From assembly GCA_002069885.1 (NCBI GenBank), contig MWCD01000021.1, forward strand, positions 1 through 58,006: a stretch of 58,006 bases of DNA, in the 5' to 3' direction. Source of the DNA: a bacterium ADurb.Bin236 (GTDB lineage: Bacteria > UBP15 > UBA6099). The notes under the pieces were generated by a model, which saw nothing but the letters and a program-made list of their open reading frames with translations, made no database searches and was not told the origin of the DNA. Positions 1 to 7,500 of this stretch are shown here, piece after piece (the first letter of the stretch is position 1; every line of letters begins with the position of its first letter). Both the position numbers and the translations under genes were made by a program.

Positions 1-89
1 TCCTGCTGAATGTCGAGCGACAGCCCGTCAACCTGCGTCGGCGTGCTCACTCTGCAGTATCCCGCCGCAACGATTGCCTTCTCGCTCAT
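1..89 (-). CDS. Serine recombinase (resolvase/invertase family), N-terminus only
   Basis: The first 29 codons of a gene running off the left edge of the window. The start is ATG at 89-87, preceded by a GGGAG Shine-Dalgarno. The peptide begins MSEKAIVAAGYCRVST and continues with a GLSLDIQQ segment. This matches the N-terminal catalytic domain of serine recombinases, in which the Ser of the RVST motif attacks DNA and is followed by a GLSLxxQ stretch. The typical large or small serine recombinase length cannot be judged because only the start is present. Such enzymes resolve or invert DNA or integrate elements. The gene may mark the end of a mobile element lying to the left. The family call is firm; the role is open. 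Confidence 0.8.
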   Translation of the reverse strand, partial: MSEKAIVAAGYCRVSTPTQVDGLSLDIQQ

Positions 90-122
90 TTGCGCTCCCG
101 AAAGACCGATTTCATGCCATGA

Positions 123-151
123 ATAGTAATGGATTCTGTAATATTAATCAA
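123..151 (-). promoter_or_regulatory. Candidate sigma-70 promoter of the recombinase gene
   Basis: On the minus strand TTGATT (151-146) is separated by 17 bases from TACTAT (128-123), 34 bases upstream of the recombinase ATG. It was seen by eye only. Confidence 0.45.
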
Positions 152-232
152 GCTGTCTGTGGAATAAATAAGCTTTATAATAAAGCCAATAATCGTTAGC
201 AGCTTCGTCTATACATACTCGCGACGAAACGT

Positions 233-252
233 TTCAAAAGTTTTCCCTTAAC
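233..252. repeat. Half copy of the AAGGGAAAACTTTT hairpin repeat
   Basis: The segment TCAAAAGTTTTCCCTTAA matches the right arm of the perfect palindrome at 5132-5165, but the left arm is missing. It lies in the 217-base gap between the recombinase and the 1411-aa gene, which otherwise shows only a small GCTTTAT/ATAAAGC dyad. Confidence 0.5.
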
Positions 253-306
253 TCTTCCTCTTACTTTTCTTTTTCTCTTTCAATTTTTTCCTAAACTCGG
301 CGCGCG

Positions 307-3300
307 TTATCTTGCGTCGAACAGAGGGTCGCAGAGAAGCGTGTTTGCGGACACCGGGACAGATTTGCCGAAGTTTTTCCTGAGAATCTCAAGGTCGTGG
401 ATAGAAACCTTTCCGTCCATGTTGAAGTCGGCAGCGGGGTGATACAGAGCATCGCCCGCGAAAGAGCCGAACCTGTGTCTAAGAGGTTGCAAATTGGCCA
501 CATGCACTGTCGGGCGGCAAGTGGGGTTGCCCACATCGCCACCGCCGCCGGAATTTCCGACGGGGATTGAGGATGGCGACACAGTCGTCGCGGTTGTCGC
601 GCTGAGACTTCCTGCGGACTTCACAGTCACCGCGCATTCGCCGGGCGCTGAATCCGCCGCGCACCCCATCATTGCCGACATTGCCGGATCCCACGTCCCC
701 GCCGGAAACACCGCCCGGATGATGTACTGTTTCGACGCGTCAACACATTCGGCGCATGTTCCCGTTCTCATTTTGAAGAACGGTATATTCCCTATCGCAT
801 TCGTCTGCATGGATTTGACGACCACCGTTTTCGTCGCGGCATCTACCACTTCGACTCTTACACCGGGCAGAGGCGTTTCGACTTTTTTGAACCCCGTCGC
901 CGCCCCCGCCGCCACGAGACATCCCGACTCTCCCCCCGCGCATGCCTCTATCTCATACCTCGTGAAAGGTTTGATGAACTCGATCGACACCGGACACACA
1001 TCAGGGTCAATCGCGCACGGGTCTTGAGTTTCCAGCCTGACCGGCGACGGTGAAACAGCTATCATCGATTCGCCGCATGAGACCCCGGTGTAGCTAACAC
1101 CGAGGTAGTAATCGCCGGAAACAGCGACAGGAATGCTGTATAAAGAAAGCGGTTCCTGTCCTAGTTGTCTGTCATGCGCGCCGGGCGCTGGGCTTGCCGT
1201 CAGCCTGCCGTAAGGCGTCAAGCAGGATGCGGGGTTCGAACTGGTGCACAGATACACATGATATCCCGCGCCCATTCCGTCGTCATCCGCCGAGTTCGTC
1301 CAGCCCGCGCGCGCTCCGTAGTAAGTCGGCGGTATTTCAAACCCTTCCACCGCAACGGGAGGCAGGCATTTTTCGCCCGGTCCGTCGCAGTAACCACAGT
1401 TAGGCGCATTCTGCGCGTCGTAAACTGCGCTTTGGTTGCCCGACGGATCCTTTGCCGTCACACAGTACACATACTGCGCATCAGACGTCACGGATTCATC
1501 CATATAATTCAGAACCGTCAGAGGCGAAGAGTTGATTTTTGAGAATTTTGCCGCCGAGTTGCATGTCGCCAAGTCTCCTTCGCATCTATGGACGTCGTAA
1601 GTGACGGGGTTCTTATCCGACACCGCGCTCCAAGCCGGAGAACAAGAGAACACATCGAATTCCATAGGAGCATTCATTCGCGGTTTTTCGGGCGGCGTGA
1701 TATCCTGAGGAACACATACGACCGGCCCGGAAGTCGCGGGCGCGGGCGTCTGCCGGGAGAACGCGTCAAACATGTTGTAAGCGTAAACTCTGTAACAATA
1801 GGCGACGCCGTTTTCGAGAAGCGCGCCGGAGTCCGTATAGCTTGTCTCTCCTCCGGCCATTACCGTTCTTATGGGAGTTGCCCCGTCGGGATTCGGCAGT
1901 TGGGCGCAGCCGCCATTGACCGCAGGCGCTCGCATTATTTTATATCCTAAAAGATCGTAGGGCGACGGATCGTAGCAGTTAGTAAAATTATAGCCATCAT
2001 CAGCAGCGCAAACCCTGTTCCATTCTATTTTGCAGGACTGGCCTTCAGGTTCAGCGGTCGCCTTCTGGTTTTCAGGCCAGAGGGGCGCTGGTGGGTACGG
2101 CGGGGGCACAGAAATGTATATGCATTTACGATACCGAAACGTCGCGTCAAACAAACCGCAATTTGCTGTCTGGCTTTCGGGACATGTTCCGGCGGCTTTG
2201 CAGTTGTCACACGCCTCTATCCAGAAGCACCAGTCGTTTAGTTCGGAGCCGAACGCGCTGTCGTTGGAATAAGTCATAGTATCCGGACCCGCCGGATGGG
2301 GTATGAGAGAAGCGTTCAATTTTGAATAGCCGACAGGGAGGCCCTGCTCATCCGCGCCGCATGAATAAGGCATTGTTTTCTTGCAATAATAGATATTGTA
2401 TCCGCCGCCTCCCGCTAAATCCTCATCTTCTCCCGGATTCCAGTTTATGTTTACGCCTAATTTGCTACCGAACTTAAGAGAGATTATTGGCTCTATCTTC
2501 GCCGGAGGTTTCAGGTCTTGAGTCGCGCAGGTGGCGGATGTCCATCCTGATTTGTTGTCGCCGACATCGATAGCCCTGACTTCATAACTGTATGTAGTAG
2601 CGTTGATGAGGTTCGTATCGTCAAAAGAGTTGGGAAGAATAGAGGTGGCGTTCAACAGAACTCCGTCTCGTTTGATGTCGAAACCGTAAAGAGACGGGTC
2701 GGACACCTTATCCGCAACCCACGTGCAGTAACATTTTTCTTCCTGCTCTATCGGGGTGGAGCAGGTGAACGCGGCGGGAGCAACCGGGGCCACCCAGTCT
2801 TCCGGCACGCAGACTGCGGATGTCCATTGCGAAGGCATAGTTTCGTAAAATATTGGAGGCGCGTAGGAGTTCACCGCAGAAAAATAAAAATATCTCGGAT
2901 GTCCGTTGAGTTCAGAGTCCGGGATGTTAAATGTTTTCGAATACGCAACTGAGCCGTTTTCAGGAAAGTTGTCAGGGCCGGACAAAGACTCCACAAGGGT
3001 CGCCGTGTTCCTGTCGTTGACGGTGTTGTAATAGACGTTGTAATAGCTTACAAAAGATTTGTCAGGCGAAGGAAAAATATCAAAAACGCAGTTGTTTCCG
3101 GCCGCCGGAATGGTCGTCCCCTGTTTGGCGCAGGTCGAGGTTGACCCCGCGCCGCCCGTCTTGCAGATGGAGGATTTCACAATCGGCGGAGCCGGCCTAT
3201 TCGGAGATGCTGCGGTTACGCTTCTGTTGTCTTTGATCATTTCAAGGCTTGGGGTGATGTCTGTCCTGAAATACGGGACGCCCCCCGTTAACTGAAGCTT

Positions 3301-4542
3301 GCTTGTCGCAAACAACATCCGCGCGCTTTTGCTCGTCGAGCCGAGCAACGTCTTTCCGTTGGGCAGGGCATTCTTAGCTATGAATCTCAGCTCGCTGTTT
3401 GTGAATCCTATTTTCAACTTAGTCTCTGTGTCGGTTCCCACGAAAATCTTGCAAGCCATCGGGTCCGGCGTGTTCGGGTTGGTGACGCAGTCGCCGTTCC
3501 AGAGAACTTTTGCGAGGTTCGGGTCTATAGCTTCCGCTTTCGGAGCGAAAGACAGCGTGAACGCATTCGGATAATGCGTGTCCGCAATATTCATATCATC
3601 GATGTCGGGATTGAAGAAATGCATGCTATACATTTCAATCGCTCCCGAACCCGATTGAGGCGGTTGACCGCCAAGCCTGATTTTCGCGCAAACCACATCG
3701 TCCGTCGGCAGTTCTCCGTATCCCTTTCCGGCGCTGGCGGAAAATCCACGCGTGTCAACTATCTGCCAGCCTGAAACGACGGACTGAACTCCATTTTCGT
3801 CCGGCTCTCCGCAGGTGTCTCCCGTGGGGTCGTTGACGGAATATGTCGTTCCACACAAGGGTGTTCCAGACTGGTTTACTGAACAGCGCTCATAACTTGA
3901 CATCATTGTGCAGTTGTTCGTCGCCGCTGTTTCGTAAAAGTTGTTCCATGAAGTCACGCTTGAGCAAGACACGTTATTAATGCTTGGCAGTTGGGAAGCC
4001 ACGTTGCCTCTGCTGTCCGCCGCCACGATGTAATATGTGATGATATCTCCGGGATCTGTCCCTGCTAGATTAATTTCTCCTTTGAACTTGCCGGAAGCTG
4101 AATTATAACTCATCGTTACAGGCGGCCCGGTGTTGGCTATATCGTTTACATAGTAGTAGAGTTTGGGATTGCCTTGTTTCAAACAGTCCCCTGTTCCGTT
4201 CGGGTTGGGTATGCAAGGGGGATTGGGAGAGATGGCCGGGTCGGGCCTGTTCCACCATTCCGCCATCTCGCAGTCTGTCCGGTCGCAGTTGTCGCCGCAG
4301 CAGACCTGCATCTGTTCCCGCCCTTCAATAGTCGCGTACACCGTCATTATGGCGCCCGGAAGCGCCGATGAATTGACTATATCTTTTATGACAGGCGTTC
4401 GTGGCATCGATGGTATGCCTAACTCGAACTTGAATTCGTCAGCAAACGCCGCGCGCGCGCCGCACAATATCATTGCTGCAGCAGCTATAACGGCAACCGT
4501 CATGAATCGCGCTTTCCGGCTTGTTTTCGATTGTCTATTCAT
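307..4542 (-). CDS. Large secreted modular protein with C-terminal dockerin-like repeat
   Basis: A 1411-aa exported protein. The start is ATG at 4542, with GGAGGA eight bases upstream. Residues 1-35 form a signal peptide: basic start, AVIAAAAMILCG core, AFA-DE cleavage region. The body is a series of fibronectin III/Ig-like segments (for example the APVAPAAFTC and KPPAKIEPI starts). It is unusually rich in cysteine for this fold, so disulphides are likely outside the cytoplasm. Near the C-terminus is a carboxypeptidase-regulatory-like segment (GVRVEVVDAATKTVVV). A single dockerin type I-like Ca-binding loop follows (DFNMDGKVSIHDLEIL). Dockerins bind cohesins in other bacteria, but no cohesin is visible here. 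The product is probably a surface adhesin or a scaffold-bound protein. The substrate is unknown. Confidence 0.75.
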   Translation of the reverse strand: MNRQSKTSRKARFMTVAVIAAAAMILCGARAAFADEFKFELGIPSMPRTPVIKDIVNSSALPGAIMTVYATIEGREQMQVCCGDNCDRTDCEMAEWWNRPDPAISPNPPCIPNPNGTGDCLKQGNPKLYYYVNDIANTGPPVTMSYNSASGKFKGEINLAGTDPGDIITYYIVAADSRGNVASQLPSINNVSCSSVTSWNNFYETAATNNCTMMSSYERCSVNQSGTPLCGTTYSVNDPTGDTCGEPDENGVQSVVSGWQIVDTRGFSASAGKGYGELPTDDVVCAKIRLGGQPPQSGSGAIEMYSMHFFNPDIDDMNIADTHYPNAFTLSFAPKAEAIDPNLAKVLWNGDCVTNPNTPDPMACKIFVGTDTETKLKIGFTNSELRFIAKNALPNGKTLLGSTSKSARMLFATSKLQLTGGVPYFRTDITPSLEMIKDNRSVTAASPNRPAPPIVKSSICKTGGAGSTSTCAKQGTTIPAAGNNCVFDIFPSPDKSFVSYYNVYYNTVNDRNTATLVESLSGPDNFPENGSVAYSKTFNIPDSELNGHPRYFYFSAVNSYAPPIFYETMPSQWTSAVCVPEDWVAPVAPAAFTCSTPIEQEEKCYCTWVADKVSDPSLYGFDIKRDGVLLNATSILPNSFDDTNLINATTYSYEVRAIDVGDNKSGWTSATCATQDLKPPAKIEPIISLKFGSKLGVNINWNPGEDEDLAGGGGYNIYYCKKTMPYSCGADEQGLPVGYSKLNASLIPHPAGPDTMTYSNDSAFGSELNDWCFWIEACDNCKAAGTCPESQTANCGLFDATFRYRKCIYISVPPPYPPAPLWPENQKATAEPEGQSCKIEWNRVCAADDGYNFTNCYDPSPYDLLGYKIMRAPAVNGGCAQLPNPDGATPIRTVMAGGETSYTDSGALLENGVAYCYRVYAYNMFDAFSRQTPAPATSGPVVCVPQDITPPEKPRMNAPMEFDVFSCSPAWSAVSDKNPVTYDVHRCEGDLATCNSAAKFSKINSSPLTVLNYMDESVTSDAQYVYCVTAKDPSGNQSAVYDAQNAPNCGYCDGPGEKCLPPVAVEGFEIPPTYYGARAGWTNSADDDGMGAGYHVYLCTSSNPASCLTPYGRLTASPAPGAHDRQLGQEPLSLYSIPVAVSGDYYLGVSYTGVSCGESMIAVSPSPVRLETQDPCAIDPDVCPVSIEFIKPFTRYEIEACAGGESGCLVAAGAATGFKKVETPLPGVRVEVVDAATKTVVVKSMQTNAIGNIPFFKMRTGTCAECVDASKQYIIRAVFPAGTWDPAMSAMMGCAADSAPGECAVTVKSAGSLSATTATTVSPSSIPVGNSGGGGDVGNPTCRPTVHVANLQPLRHRFGSFAGDALYHPAADFNMDGKVSIHDLEILRKNFGKSVPVSANTLLCDPLFDAR

Positions 4543-4804
4543 CAGTCATGTCCTCCGTATTGCGGCGACGGGATTCTTTAACTCCCCGCGCGGCTCCGTC
4601 TGTTCAGACTCTTCCCCCACCGGCCCGCGAACAGCGCTGAGAACCGTTCGGCGACGTCGGATTGACAAAAGAAAACAAGGCTGCCCGATAAATATATATC
4701 AAAATTGTTGCCAACTTGCGACAAACACCCCTAAAAAGAAACCTTTTATTAAAGCCGATATTTTTTTCGCCGCTCTTTCGGTATTCCAGATTAAAGGCCA
4801 AACT

Positions 4805-4844
4805 GTGACTTTTTTGTCACCACGCCTGCGACTTTTTTGTCGCA
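4805..4844. repeat. Two tandem dyads with T6 loops
   Basis: GTGAC-TTTTTT-GTCAC (4805-4820) is followed by TGCGAC-TTTTTT-GTCGCA (4827-4844), with centres 23 bases apart. The stems differ in sequence but pair perfectly and share the loop. They could be a regulator-binding tandem operator or transcript hairpins. Confidence 0.5.
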
Positions 4845-4901
4845 AAAACGGAGGTAAAAGCGGCAGTAAAGACAAAAAGGCCAAAGAGATGCCTCCGGCG
4901 G

Positions 4902-4935
4902 CCAAAGAGAAACTTTTGAAAAAGTTTCTCTTTGG
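4902..4935. repeat. Perfect 14-bp hairpin
   Basis: CCAAAGAGAAACTT pairs with AAGTTTCTCTTTGG around a six-base loop. A related sequence lies at 54890-54923. Terminator or dispersed repeat; the role is not clear. Confidence 0.6.
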
Positions 4936-4951
4936 AATCTCTTCAAAACGT

Positions 4952-5012
4952 TTCACATGGGGCGTCGGGAAGATGCGCGCAAAACGCGCCTCTCCCCGAC
5001 GCCCCATGTGAA
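4952..5012. repeat. Perfect 18-bp inverted repeat with nested dyad
   Basis: TTCACATGGGGCGTCGGG (4952-4969) pairs with its exact complement at 4995-5012. The loop contains a second dyad (GCGCG/CGCGC). The outer TTCACATG resembles the flank of the next hairpin. Confidence 0.65.
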
Positions 5013-5069
5013 TCATTTATGAATAAGATTCCTCTGAAATTCCTTTCCCAATATCTTTTCACATGATAC

Positions 5070-5105
5070 GCGCCGAATGCGGAAGCGAAGCTCCGCATTC
5101 GGCGC
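5070..5105. repeat. Perfect 14-bp inverted repeat
   Basis: GCGCCGAATGCGGA (5070-5083) pairs with TCCGCATTCGGCGC (5092-5105) around an eight-base loop. TTTCAC before it and GTGAAA after it can extend the stem. The TTTCACATG flank recurs in the element at 4952. Confidence 0.6.
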
Positions 5106-5131
5106 TAGCGTGAAATGTTTTGAAAGGGATT

Positions 5132-5165
5132 TTAAGGGAAAACTTTTTCAAAAGTTTTCCCTTAA
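5132..5165. terminator. 16-bp palindrome, possible bidirectional terminator
   Basis: TTAAGGGAAAACTTTT (5132-5147) and its exact complement (5150-5165) flank TC. It lies just beyond the stop codon of the FTR gene (5176). The stem is AT-rich with T-runs on both strands. Its arms recur at 233-252 and 54890-54923, so it may equally be a dispersed repeat. Confidence 0.45.
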
Positions 5166-5175
5166 TTAACTTATA

Positions 5176-5733
5176 CTAAAATCTTTCGAACCTGTCTTTG
5201 GTTACTTTGCAGATGGGGCAAACGCCGGGAGGATTGTCGCGGGCGCAGAGGTAGCCGCACACTTTGCAGCGCCAGACTGGTATGGCGGACGAGCCGCCGA
5301 AAGCTGCCCGTTGGGAGGGCGCGCGCTCAATCGGTTGCGACTCAGCAACAGGCAGCTCGCCCTTGGCGGCCGCCTCTATCAAAGCGTCCGGCCTTCTTTC
5401 CGGCACAGGCTCTACTTCCCTTTCGCTTCTTGCCACCTCGCCGGACACATATAGCGCGCAGTAACACGCTCCGTGTTCTTCAACATCGGCGTCCCTGTAG
5501 TCGCAGGGACATATTATGTCCAAATCCAGTTCGCGCTTGCCGCCGGACAACCGGCATGGGCAGGCCGCGTATCCGTATCTTTCCTCATTCACCAGCAGAC
5601 TCTCGGCCAAGTCCTTGGCGAACGGCTCGTCGGGATTCAGGAAGTATCCTCCCGCCGCAGCCTCTTTCTTCAGCTTCTCGTATTTCGCCTCGACCCGCGC
5701 CGCCCTTTCGCCTTCAGTCCCCGCGCCGCTCAT
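5176..5733 (-). CDS. Ferredoxin:thioredoxin reductase catalytic-type protein fused to rubredoxin
   Basis: A 185-aa protein. ATG at 5733 is chosen because it overlaps the glutaredoxin stop as ATGA and because the family homology begins there. Residues 15-95 carry the FTR beta-chain cysteine pattern: CPC (58-60), CPC (75-77) and CYC (90-92) within HGACYC. In the family these cysteines hold a [4Fe-4S] cluster next to the active-site disulphide. After a linker, the C-terminus has a rubredoxin-like knuckle pair (CKVCGY and CPICK). The enzyme would pass electrons from ferredoxin or rubredoxin to a disulphide partner. The natural partner is the glutaredoxin-like protein encoded just upstream. FTR-rubredoxin fusions are known from anaerobes such as methanogens. 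The role is inferred; the domains are clear. Confidence 0.85.
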   Translation of the reverse strand: MSGAGTEGERAARVEAKYEKLKKEAAAGGYFLNPDEPFAKDLAESLLVNEERYGYAACPCRLSGGKRELDLDIICPCDYRDADVEEHGACYCALYVSGEVARSEREVEPVPERRPDALIEAAAKGELPVAESQPIERAPSQRAAFGGSSAIPVWRCKVCGYLCARDNPPGVCPICKVTKDRFERF

Positions 5734-6011
5734 AGAGACAACGCCTCCCGTATCTCCTGTTCCTTGAACCCGACTATGCAGACGCTGTCGTTCACGACAA
5801 CCGTAGGCATCGAACATTTCTCGTTCCATTTTTTTAGCTCGACCAGCGCCGCGTCCTTCTCATCCGCGTCAAGCATGTCCATGTCGATGTACTCGTATGC
5901 CACGTTGTTCTGCGCTAAAAACTCTTTCGTCTTCTTGCACCAGATGCACGTGCTCAACGTGAAAATCCTGACTTTTCCTTTGTCGTTTCCGTCAACCTTC
6001 GTGGCTCCCAT
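5730..6011 (-). CDS. Glutaredoxin/thioredoxin-like small redox protein
   Basis: A 93-aa protein starting at ATG 6011, preceded by GGCGGAGAG. An upstream in-frame extension is arginine-rich and not conserved-looking, so it is excluded. It contains the redox motif CIWC after the strand RIFTLST. Further on are SMPTVVVND, the cis-Pro segment, and the C-terminal GFKEQEIREAL typical of glutaredoxins and NrdH-type proteins. It overlaps the FTR-rubredoxin gene by four bases, which implies translational coupling. The two together would form a cytoplasmic ferredoxin-dependent thiol reduction chain. The final target (ribonucleotide reductase, peroxiredoxin or other) cannot be told. Confidence 0.85.
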   Translation of the reverse strand: MGATKVDGNDKGKVRIFTLSTCIWCKKTKEFLAQNNVAYEYIDMDMLDADEKDAALVELKKWNEKCSMPTVVVNDSVCIVGFKEQEIREALSL

Positions 6012-6104
6012 AGCTCTCCGCCTTTCGTCGCGTCCGCCCCCTCGGAGCGGACATTGTCGTCTATCATCAAACCTGCGCCGGCGCGCCATTGTTCCCGCCC
6101 GGCG

Positions 6105-6827
6105 TCAGAATTTGAATTTTCCTTTAATATTGTTTTTGACCTCGTCCTTTTTCTCCTCGATCTTCTGTTTCATCGCTTCCTTCACCTCGCCGATGGAAAT
6201 CTGTCCTTTCCATGCGTCGAGTTTGCCCTTGAACGCCTCGATGTCGAATTCAGCGGGGTCGAGAGGGATTTTTCCCTTGAGGACTTCGGTGAACATGCCC
6301 GCTTCGGCGAGGACTTCCCCCAGTTCGTTGAATATGCGGACCGCGCCTTCAAGCACGTTGACTTTGGTGCCGCCCTCCTCGTCCACTTCTACGTTGAACT
6401 CAGTTCCTCTGACACCCGCCTGCGCGGTCGGCGTTCTGATTTCGAAGGCCGTTTCCTTGTTTTCGATCTTGCTTACTTTCGCCCACGCCTCGCCCTTTTT
6501 CATGTCGAGCTGATTGGGCCTTTTTTTGTCTTTGTCGATGCTTCCGACCTTGAACACAGAAAACGCGTTTACCCTGACCTCCACATTCTCTTCCATCTTG
6601 AGCGCCGCGAGGCTGTCCTTCATCGTCCTTATCTGATCGCCCACATAAAGGCACATGTCCAGTTCGACCGGCTCCCACTCGTTTTCATCCGCCTCCCTGA
6701 ACTGGACATCTCCCACCACGCCCGCCACGAACGCAGGACAAGGCTCCGCCGAAACCGGGGCCGAAACCCCTGACAGAAATCCGGCTGCCGCAACGCACAT
6801 AACCGTCAGCGCCGTCAATAATCTCAT
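6105..6827 (-). CDS. Exported FecR-domain protein
   Basis: A 240-aa protein with start ATG 6827 and GGAGGA nine bases upstream. Residues 1-27 form a signal peptide (LLTALTVMCVAAAGFLSG, then VSAEP). The body fits the FecR domain: VGDQIRT, then LKMEENVEVRVN, then TPTAQAGVRGTEFNVEV, the family hallmark, and VLEGAVRIF. The C-terminal 60 residues are charged and probably helical (KQKIEEKKDEVK). No FecA-type receptor or ECF sigma gene is adjacent, so this is a stand-alone periplasmic or surface FecR-domain protein and not the classic iron sensor. Its function is unknown. Confidence 0.75.
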   Translation of the reverse strand: MRLLTALTVMCVAAAGFLSGVSAPVSAEPCPAFVAGVVGDVQFREADENEWEPVELDMCLYVGDQIRTMKDSLAALKMEENVEVRVNAFSVFKVGSIDKDKKRPNQLDMKKGEAWAKVSKIENKETAFEIRTPTAQAGVRGTEFNVEVDEEGGTKVNVLEGAVRIFNELGEVLAEAGMFTEVLKGKIPLDPAEFDIEAFKGKLDAWKGQISIGEVKEAMKQKIEEKKDEVKNNIKGKFKF

Positions 6828-6920
6828 CAGATGTATTCCTCCGCGAACATATTATGCAATCACAATAAAATTAAAGAGCCGCAAAGTCAACCCGCCTGAA
6901 GAGAGCGGGCGCCGAGGCTC

Positions 6921-6960
6921 CAAAAAAGGAGAGAGCCTCCGCCCTCGAGCGGAGGCTCTC
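6921..6960 (-). terminator. Rho-independent terminator of the RNase P RNA
   Basis: GAGAGCCTCCGC (6931-6942) and GCGGAGGCTCTC (6949-6960) form a perfect 12-bp stem with a six-base loop. On the minus strand a T-run (complement of 6922-6927) follows. It lies directly after the RNA 3' end. Confidence 0.85.
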
Positions 6961-6965
6961 AATTT

Positions 6966-7413
6966 GCGCGAAGCAGGACTGTAAGCGGGATTCTGTCCAA
7001 GCCCGCGCTCGCCTCCGCGAAGGAGGATTGCGCGAACCGTGACGGCCATTTATCTGGGGCGCGCGTTGCCGCGCGTCTCGTGCGGACTACCCGGGGCTGC
7101 GACGCGCTCGAAGCGCGCCGCGCGGGGATCGAGTTCAGAATCCCCGCCTAGGCGGGCAACCTGTCAGCCCCTGCTTGTCCTTGCACCGGGCGGGGTTTGC
7201 CGGGCCGCCGTGTCGCCACGACGCCGGTGCGCTCTTACCGCGCCTTTTCACCCTTGCCTGTGCCTTCCGGCTCTCGCCGTCCGGCCATCGGCGGTATACT
7301 TTCTGTTGCACTTTCCGTGGGGTCGCCCCCCCCGGCTGTTAGCCGGCGCCCTGCCCTGCGGTGTCCCGACTTTCCTCAGGCATCTCTGCCCGCGGCCGTC
7401 CGTCCTGCTCCGC
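6966..7413 (-). ncRNA. rnpB: RNase P RNA, bacterial type A
   Basis: The catalytic RNA that trims the 5' ends of pre-tRNAs. Read on the minus strand, it shows GAGGAAAGUC (near 7377-7368), ACAGAAAGUAUACCGCC (near 7305-7289), AGAUAAAUGGCCGUCA (7056-7041) and ACAGAAUCCCGCUUAC (6996-6981). These are the universal core of bacterial RNase P RNA. The 12 bases at each end pair perfectly to form P1, which fixes the ends within a few bases. About 448 bases is somewhat long, and GC-rich stems in the middle suggest an enlarged P12-type region. A strong promoter lies upstream and a terminator downstream. Confidence 0.95.
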
Positions 7414-7421
7414 TTTAATAA

Positions 7422-7450
7422 ATGTTAACGCCGCCAGCCGCCTTTGTCAA
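7422..7450 (-). promoter_or_regulatory. Strong sigma-70 promoter of rnpB
   Basis: On the minus strand TTGACA (7450-7445), a 17-base spacer and TAACAT (7427-7422) end eight bases before the RNA 5' end. The -35 is a perfect consensus match. Confidence 0.8.
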
Positions 7451-7500
7451 AATCGCATCGGACAGCCGGCTCGCCTTCGCAAGAAGCGCGTTCGGAATGT

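Larger units (their letters stand above)
4543..5175. other. 633-base hairpin-rich intergenic region
   Basis: No gene is supported here, and the open frames across it do not resemble protein. It holds the upstream region of the 1411-aa gene, two small T6-loop dyads and four strong inverted repeats that are listed separately. Such density of perfect stems in 360 bases is far above the rest of the window. Confidence 0.7.

Noticed and set aside
4902-5165. CRISPR-like array
   Set aside because: The hairpins differ in sequence and spacing, and no regular repeat-spacer pattern exists here or elsewhere in the window.
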